A stretch of 14,056 bases of DNA, taken from contig JBHJOP010000052.1 in assembly GCA_050329575.1 (NCBI GenBank), forward strand, positions 1-14,056, given 5' to 3'. The notes below the pieces were generated by a model that was not told the origin of the DNA, did not search any database, and worked only from the letters and a program-made list of their open reading frames with translations. The position numbers and the translations under genes are program-made. Positions 8,454 to 14,056 of this stretch are shown here, piece after piece. Positions within the stretch are counted from its first letter, which is position 1, and each line of letters begins with the position of its first letter. The DNA comes from JAUXFS01 sp050329575 (GTDB taxonomy: Bacteria > Pseudomonadota > Alphaproteobacteria > Rhodospirillales > Defluviicoccaceae).

Positions 8454-8915
8454 ATGGCCAAGGAAGACATCAGCAAGCCCGCCGTCATCCAGGTGCTCAA
8501 CAAGATCCTGGAAGCCGAAATCGCCGGCGTCGTCCGCTACACCCACTATTCGTTCATGGTCTACGGATTCGGCCGCATTCCGATCGTCTCGTGGCTGCGC
8601 TCGCAGGCCGACGAAGGCCTGCTGCACGCCCAGCAGGCGGGCGAGCTGGTCACCGCCCTCGGCGGTCATCCGTCACTCGGTATCGGCAAGTTGCTGGAGA
8701 GCCAGAAACACGACATCGCCGCCATTCTCGAGGAGTCGCTGGTCCACGAGCGCGCCGCACTCGATCTCTATGGGGAGCTTCTGGCACTGGTCGAGGGCCG
8801 CGACGTCATGCTCGAGGAATACGCCCGGCGGATGATCTCCGAGGAGGCCCAGCACATGAGCGAGGTCGACAAGATGCTCCGCCAGCCGGGAGATCTTCGC
8901 CCGTTCTCGGCGTAG
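8454..8915 (+). CDS. Small ferritin-like / bacterioferritin-type protein
   Basis: A 153-residue, mostly helical protein resembling bacterioferritins (helical hairpin pairs, LNKILEAEIAGVVRYTHYSF near the N-terminus). Bacterioferritins oxidise and store iron in 24-mer shells; iron handling is inferred here. By eye alignment to E. coli Bfr, the expected diiron ligands are E22 (E18), E99 (E94) and E131-x-x-H134 (E127, H130). The first ExxH pair (E51/H54) is replaced by E54-G-L-L-H58, an ExxxH spacing, and the heme-ligand methionine (M52) is absent. I believe the same ADE..LLHAQQAGEL segment recurs in a widespread proteobacterial ferritin-like subfamily, so this looks like a family trait and not damage. 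The ATG is fixed by GGAGG four nt upstream. It follows glnE on the same strand but the gap suggests its own promoter. Ferritin-like fold is quite certain; true Bfr function is not. Confidence 0.88.
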   Translation: MAKEDISKPAVIQVLNKILEAEIAGVVRYTHYSFMVYGFGRIPIVSWLRSQADEGLLHAQQAGELVTALGGHPSLGIGKLLESQKHDIAAILEESLVHERAALDLYGELLALVEGRDVMLEEYARRMISEEAQHMSEVDKMLRQPGDLRPFSA

Positions 8916-8958
8916 CGGGACCGTTCGCGCCCCTTTGCACGGCGGCCGCCCGCGGGCC

Positions 8959-8973
8959 TTAACCGGTTGTTAT
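8959..8973 (+). promoter_or_regulatory. CtrA-box-like sequence upstream of the FliL-like gene
   Basis: TTAA (8959-8962), seven bases, then TTAT (8970-8973) matches the alphaproteobacterial CtrA site TTAA-N7-TTAA with one mismatch, ending 56 bp before the FliL-like ATG. It stands out as an AT-rich island in a 114-bp GC-rich gap. CtrA commonly controls flagellar genes in this class, which fits the downstream gene. A TATGCT at 8986-8991 could be a -10, but no -35 is at standard spacing. The AACCGGTT palindrome inside the site is an alternative dyad for another regulator. Inference only; short motifs arise by chance. Confidence 0.33.
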
Positions 8974-8988
8974 CGGCAGCGCGGCTAT

Positions 8989-9014
8989 GCTCGTCGTCGA
9001 CGGCACCGACGAGC
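8989..9014 (+). other. Hairpin just upstream of the FliL-like start
   Basis: GCTCGTCG (8989-8996) pairs perfectly with CGACGAGC (9007-9014) around a 10-nt loop. The right arm ends 15 nt before the ATG at 9030, immediately before the GGGA-like ribosome site, so it would sit in the leader if transcription begins upstream. It could modulate translation or be incidental. Confidence 0.22.
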
Positions 9015-9029
9015 CTGGGAAGCGGCGCG

Positions 9030-9533
9030 ATGGCCGAGAACGACGACGGTGCGGCGGCGGCGGACGGCGAGCCCGGCGGCGGCACGCCGATCCGGCGGAT
9101 CCCTCCGCGAGTGAAGGCGATCGCGGCCGCGGCGGCCGTGCTGATCGCCCTCGCCGTCGGCGCGACCGGCTATCTGCTTCTGGGCTCCGGCGGCGGCGGG
9201 ACGGCATCGGCGTCCATCAGTCTCGCCGGCCCGTCCGTCTTCCACGAGCTGCCGGAGTTCATCGTCGACCTGGCGCCGACCGGCCGGAGCCGCCACCGCA
9301 TCAGGCTGCAGCTCGTCGCCGAACTCGCCAGCGCCGATATGGCCGGGTTCGGCCAGCGGCAGGTCGCGGTCGTCGACGCGGTGATCGCCCACCTGCGCGG
9401 CCTGACACGCGAGGACCTGGTCGGCGCGTCGGGAGCCGAACGGCTGCGCGGCGACCTTCACGCCGTCGTCGAGCGCGAGGTCGCTCCGGCCCGGGTGCGG
9501 GCGATCCTGTTCAAGGCGTTCCTGATGGACTGA
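9030..9533 (+). CDS. FliL-family single-pass membrane protein
   Basis: A 167-residue protein with a polar, disordered, Gly/Ala/Asp-rich cytoplasmic tail (1-26), one transmembrane helix (about 30-51), a short Gly-rich linker and a periplasmic FliL-type domain (about 62-167). The domain shows the family pattern: a strand with ELPEFIVDLAPTG, then RIRLQLVAELA, a long helix with VAVVDAVIAHLRGL, and a C-terminal VRAILFKAFLMD strand. FliL proteins encircle the flagellar stator units and affect torque or motility. No other flagellar gene lies within 9 kb upstream or 4.5 kb downstream here, so a flagellar role is inferred from family alone. I chose the ATG at 9030 (GGGAAG upstream) over more distal in-frame starts from 8967, which would add residues unlike the family and translate the hairpin. 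The TGA ends at the base before the convergent prfB stop codon. Confidence 0.82.
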   Translation: MAENDDGAAAADGEPGGGTPIRRIPPRVKAIAAAAAVLIALAVGATGYLLLGSGGGGTASASISLAGPSVFHELPEFIVDLAPTGRSRHRIRLQLVAELASADMAGFGQRQVAVVDAVIAHLRGLTREDLVGASGAERLRGDLHAVVEREVAPARVRAILFKAFLMD

Positions 9534-10674
9534 TCAGTCGGCGTTCGCCGCCGACCCCTGTCCCGACTCCGGCGCCTTGACGATGCGATCGGCGAGCGCC
9601 GCGGCCATGAACGGATCGAGCTCGCCGTCCAGCACCGCCTGCGTGTTGGAGGTTTCGATCCCGGTTCTCAGGTCCTTCACCATCTGATAGGGGTGCAGGA
9701 CGTACGAGCGGATTTGGTGTCCCCAACCGATGTCGCTCTTGGCCGCGTGCTCGGCCTTCACGGCCTCGTCGCGCCTGCGAATCTCCAGCTCGTACAGGCG
9801 GGAGCGCAGCATCGCCATCGCCGCCGCCCGGTTCTTGTGCTGGGAGCGGTCGGTCTGGCACTGGACGACGATCCCGGTCGGCAGATGGGTGATCCGCACC
9901 GCGCTGTCGGTCCGGTTGACGTGCTGGCCGCCGGCACCGGACGCCCGGTAGGTATCGATGCGCAGTTCCTTGTCGAGGACCTCGACCACGATCGTGTCGT
10001 CGATCACTGGATAGGCGCCGACCGATGCGAAGCTGGTGTGCCGGCGCGCGCTGGAATCGAACGGCGAGATCCGCACCAGCCGGTGGACGCCGCTCTCGGT
10101 CTTCAGCCAGCCATAGGCGTCGCCGCCGTTGATCCGGACGGTCGCCGACTTGATGCCCGCCTCCTCGCCGGGGCTCTCCTCGATCCACTCGACCTTGTAT
10201 CGCCGCCGTTCCGCCCACCGCACGTACATCCGGAGCAGCATCTCGGCCCAGTCCTGCGCCTCGGTGCCGCCGGCGCCGGCGTGGACCTCGAGGAAGCAGT
10301 CGTTACCGTCGGCCTCGCCGGACAGCAGCGACTGCAGCTCCGCCGCCGCCACGTCCCGCTGCACCGCCATGAGGGCGTTCTCCGCCTCGGCGACGACCTC
10401 GTCGTCGCCCTCGGCGTCGCCCAGTTCCAGGAGCTCGACGTTGTCGGTCAATCCGCGCTGCAGGCGATCGATCTGCTCCAGCCGCTGTTCGAGACGGTTG
10501 CGCTCGCGCATCACCCCCTGCGCCGCCTCGGCGTCGCTCCAGAACCCGGGGTCCTCGGTGCGGGCGTTCAGTTCGGCGAGGCGCTCGCGGGCGGAATCGT
10601 AGTCAAAGGTGCCTCCTCAGCCTCTCCATCGACTCGCGGGTCGACTGGACAACGGCTTCGATCTCGGCGCGCAT
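9534..10674 (-). CDS. prfB: Peptide chain release factor 2, made by programmed +1 frameshift
   Basis: RF2 recognises UGA and UAA stop codons and triggers peptide release. Frame one runs from ATG at 10672-10674 (GGAGG five nt upstream) for 23 codons, M-R-A-E-I-E...R-R-H-L, to a TGA at 10603-10605. Skipping the T at 10605 continues at 10604 with D-Y-D-S-A-R-E-R-L and runs 356 residues to the TGA at 9534-9536, giving 379 aa in all. The body shows the coiled-coil domain 1, GSGGTEAQDW-type AGAGGTEAQDWAEML, the SPF stop-codon anticodon tripeptide (RISPFDSSARRHTSF) and the catalytic GGQ (RASGAGGQHVNRTDSAVRITH). A conventional single-frame call would start internally near 10514 and lose about 50 residues. 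It sits downstream of mrcA on the same strand (108-bp gap) and has a plausible own promoter. Its stop abuts that of the FliL-like gene. Confidence 0.97.
10602..10617 (-). promoter_or_regulatory. prfB programmed +1 frameshift site
   Basis: Read on the minus strand: AGGAGG (10617-10612), CAC, then CTT TGA C (10608-10602). This is the classical RF2 autoregulation signal: an internal Shine-Dalgarno-like hexamer three nt before the slippery CTT and an in-frame UGA followed by C, a poor termination context. When RF2 is scarce the ribosome pauses at UGA, slips one base forward and makes full-length RF2. It differs from the E. coli site only in the SD-like hexamer (AGGAGG for AGGGGG) and the spacer codon (CAC for TAT). 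Confidence 0.95.
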
Positions 10675-10710
10675 CGGACCCTCCGTCACGACGATCGTTC
10701 GCAGGCATCG

Positions 10711-10739
10711 GTTGTAGCGAGGAAGGCCGACCCCGGCAA
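10711..10739 (-). promoter_or_regulatory. Candidate sigma-70-type promoter for prfB
   Basis: On the minus strand, TTGCCG (10739-10734) and TACAAC (10716-10711) are separated by exactly 17 bp. Each matches four of six bases of TTGACA and TATAAT. A start near 10704 would leave a leader of about 30 nt before the prfB ATG. It would let prfB be transcribed apart from mrcA. Found by eye, so only moderate support. Confidence 0.42.
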
Positions 10740-10741
10740 GG

Positions 10742-10776
10742 GAGCGGACACGGGGTGCCCGCAGGCCCCGCCGCTC
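10742..10776 (-). other. GC-rich hairpin after the mrcA stop
   Basis: GAGCGG (10742-10747) pairs with CCGCTC (10771-10776), and CGGGG (10751-10755) pairs with CCCCG (10766-10770). The result is an 11-bp stem with one 3-nt bulge and a 10-nt loop. On the minus strand it begins 6 nt after the mrcA stop and is followed by CCCTTG, not a T-run. It may stabilise the mrcA mRNA 3' end or act as a weak or factor-assisted terminator insulating prfB; the candidate prfB promoter begins right after it. Confidence 0.35.
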
Positions 10777-10782
10777 TCAGCG

Positions 10783-13230
<2,448 letters not shown>

Positions 13231-13269
13231 CGATCGACTTTCACTGCGGTGGCGGCAGGCGCGTGTCGT

Positions 13270-13320
13270 GTCGCACCTTGCGACGAGCCGCCACGGCTCC
13301 TTCCGCCGCTGCGCCGGCGG
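13270..13320 (-). other. Run of three hairpins between amidase gene and mrcA
   Basis: Three perfect 6-bp stems follow one another. GTCGCA/TGCGAC has a 3-nt loop (13270-13284), GAGCCG/CGGCTC has a 3-nt loop (13285-13299, directly abutting the first), and CCGCCG/CGGCGG has a 6-nt loop (13303-13320). They fill the middle of the 147-bp gap, in the presumed 3' region of the amidase transcript and leader of mrcA. No T-run follows on either strand, so none is a textbook intrinsic terminator. They could form a processing or stability element. Confidence 0.4.
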
Positions 13321-13377
13321 CGACGATACCTCTCGCTCGCGTCCCGAATATGGTCAACGGATCGGCCTGATGGAAGG

Positions 13378-14056
13378 CTATCGCAGCGCCGCCTGTTCGA
13401 CGCCGACGAAGTACCGATCGATCCCGCGGGCGATCGCCGCCGCCAGGCGCCGGCGGTAGGCGGTGTCGCGCAGCGCCTGCTCGTCCTGCCGGTTGGACAG
13501 GAAGCCCAGTTCGACCAGAACCGACGGCACGTCGGGGGCCTTGAGTACGGCGAACCCGGCAAACCGGTGGGTGTTGCGCAACAGCTGCGTTTCGCGCTGC
13601 AACTCGTCGACGACGCGAGCGGCGAGTCGAGCCGATCGGTTCTTGGTCTCGCGCTGCGCGAGGTCGATGAGGATGTTCGCCACCTCCGCCGTCTCGTAGG
13701 TCAGGTCGACCCCCGTGATCAGGTCGGCCTTGTTCTCCCGCTCGGCGAGCAGAGCCGCCTCGGCATCGGAAGCGGTCTCGGACAGCGTGTAGACCGAGGC
13801 CCCGCGCACCTGTGCGCTCGGCATCGCGTCGGCGTGCAGCGACACGAACAGGTCGGCATCGACCCGCCGGGCGATAGCGATCCGCTCGCGGAGGCTGACC
13901 GACCGGTCGTCGTCGCGGGTGAGCACGACGCGGTATCCGCCCAGCCGCTCCAGGGCGCTGCGGAGGTCGCGCGCGGCGGCCAGGGTGACGTCTTTTTCGT
14001 GCACGCCGGAGACGCCGATGGCCCCGGGATCGGCGCCACCGTGTCCGGGATCGATC
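13378..14056 (-). CDS. N-acetylmuramoyl-L-alanine amidase, AmiC type, catalytic domain (cut by window edge)
   Basis: Zinc amidase (Amidase_3) that cuts the MurNAc-L-Ala bond and separates septal peptidoglycan, normally in the periplasm. The window shows 225 C-terminal residues; signal peptide and any AMIN domain lie beyond base 14056. Zinc ligands are visible as H5 (IDPGHGGADPG), E20 (GVHEKD) and H74 (SLHADA), and the catalytic glutamate as E182 (VLVELGFLSN). Between them a long insertion (about 93-160, SETASDAEAALLAERENKAD onward) corresponds to the autoinhibitory helix region of E. coli AmiC/AmiB, which is displaced by LytM-type activators. FAGFAVLKAPDVPSVLVE is close to E. coli AmiC. The frame is open to the window edge, so the GTG at 14004 is internal and not the start. 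It is the first visible gene of an amidase - mrcA - prfB series on the minus strand. Confidence 0.94.
   Translation of the reverse strand, partial: IDPGHGGADPGAIGVSGVHEKDVTLAAARDLRSALERLGGYRVVLTRDDDRSVSLRERIAIARRVDADLFVSLHADAMPSAQVRGASVYTLSETASDAEAALLAERENKADLITGVDLTYETAEVANILIDLAQRETKNRSARLAARVVDELQRETQLLRNTHRFAGFAVLKAPDVPSVLVELGFLSNRQDEQALRDTAYRRRLAAAIARGIDRYFVGVEQAALR

Noticed and set aside
8948..8957. GCCCGCGGGC palindrome after the ferritin-like gene as a terminator
   Set aside because: It is a perfect palindrome without a loop and has no T-tract, so it is unlikely to terminate transcription alone.
13329..13357. TTGACC with TATCGT as a promoter for mrcA
   Set aside because: The -35-like element is good, but the -10-like element is 23 bp away, too far for a standard sigma-70 promoter, and nothing suitable lies at 16-18 bp.

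Overview
The window is high-GC, densely coded chromosomal DNA from what looks like an alphaproteobacterium, most likely in or near Rhodospirillales or Hyphomicrobiales. The evidence is gene content and order: divergent anmK/tyrS, an AsmA/YhdP-like giant divergent from glnE, a FliL-like protein, and the amidase - PBP1A - prfB run typical of alphaproteobacterial core genomes. I see no tRNA, rRNA, CRISPR array, insertion sequence, phage gene or att site. Coding style is uniform throughout, so nothing points to recent transfer.

Layout. Positions 1-525 (minus) hold the N-terminal half of anmK (anhydro-MurNAc kinase), cut by the window edge. It is divergent from tyrS (588-1841, plus). tyrS converges after 16 bp on a 1113-residue AsmA/YhdP-like membrane-anchored protein (1858-5199, minus). 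That gene is divergent from glnE (5283-8270, plus), the two-domain adenylyltransferase of glutamine synthetase. Then come a small ferritin-like protein (8454-8915, plus) and a single-pass FliL-family protein (9030-9533, plus). The FliL-like stop codon directly abuts the stop of prfB on the other strand. prfB (9534-10674, minus) carries the classical programmed +1 frameshift, so its true product (379 aa) is longer than any single open frame. Upstream of it on the minus strand lie mrcA (PBP1A, 10783-13230) and the catalytic domain of an AmiC-type amidase (13378-14056, cut by the window edge).

How the genes relate. Four genes concern the envelope. AnmK recycles the anhydro-MurNAc released by murein turnover, PBP1A makes peptidoglycan, the amidase splits it, and the AsmA/YhdP-like protein belongs to a family implicated in envelope lipid transport and homeostasis. 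TyrS and RF2 serve translation, GlnE serves nitrogen control, and the ferritin-like protein probably serves iron or oxidative-stress handling.

I found no undescribed multi-gene system. The points most worth a second look are the prfB recoding site with a plausible promoter upstream, the non-canonical ExxxH spacing in the ferritin-like protein, a CtrA-box-like sequence upstream of the FliL-like gene, and a run of three abutting or near-abutting hairpins between the amidase and mrcA.
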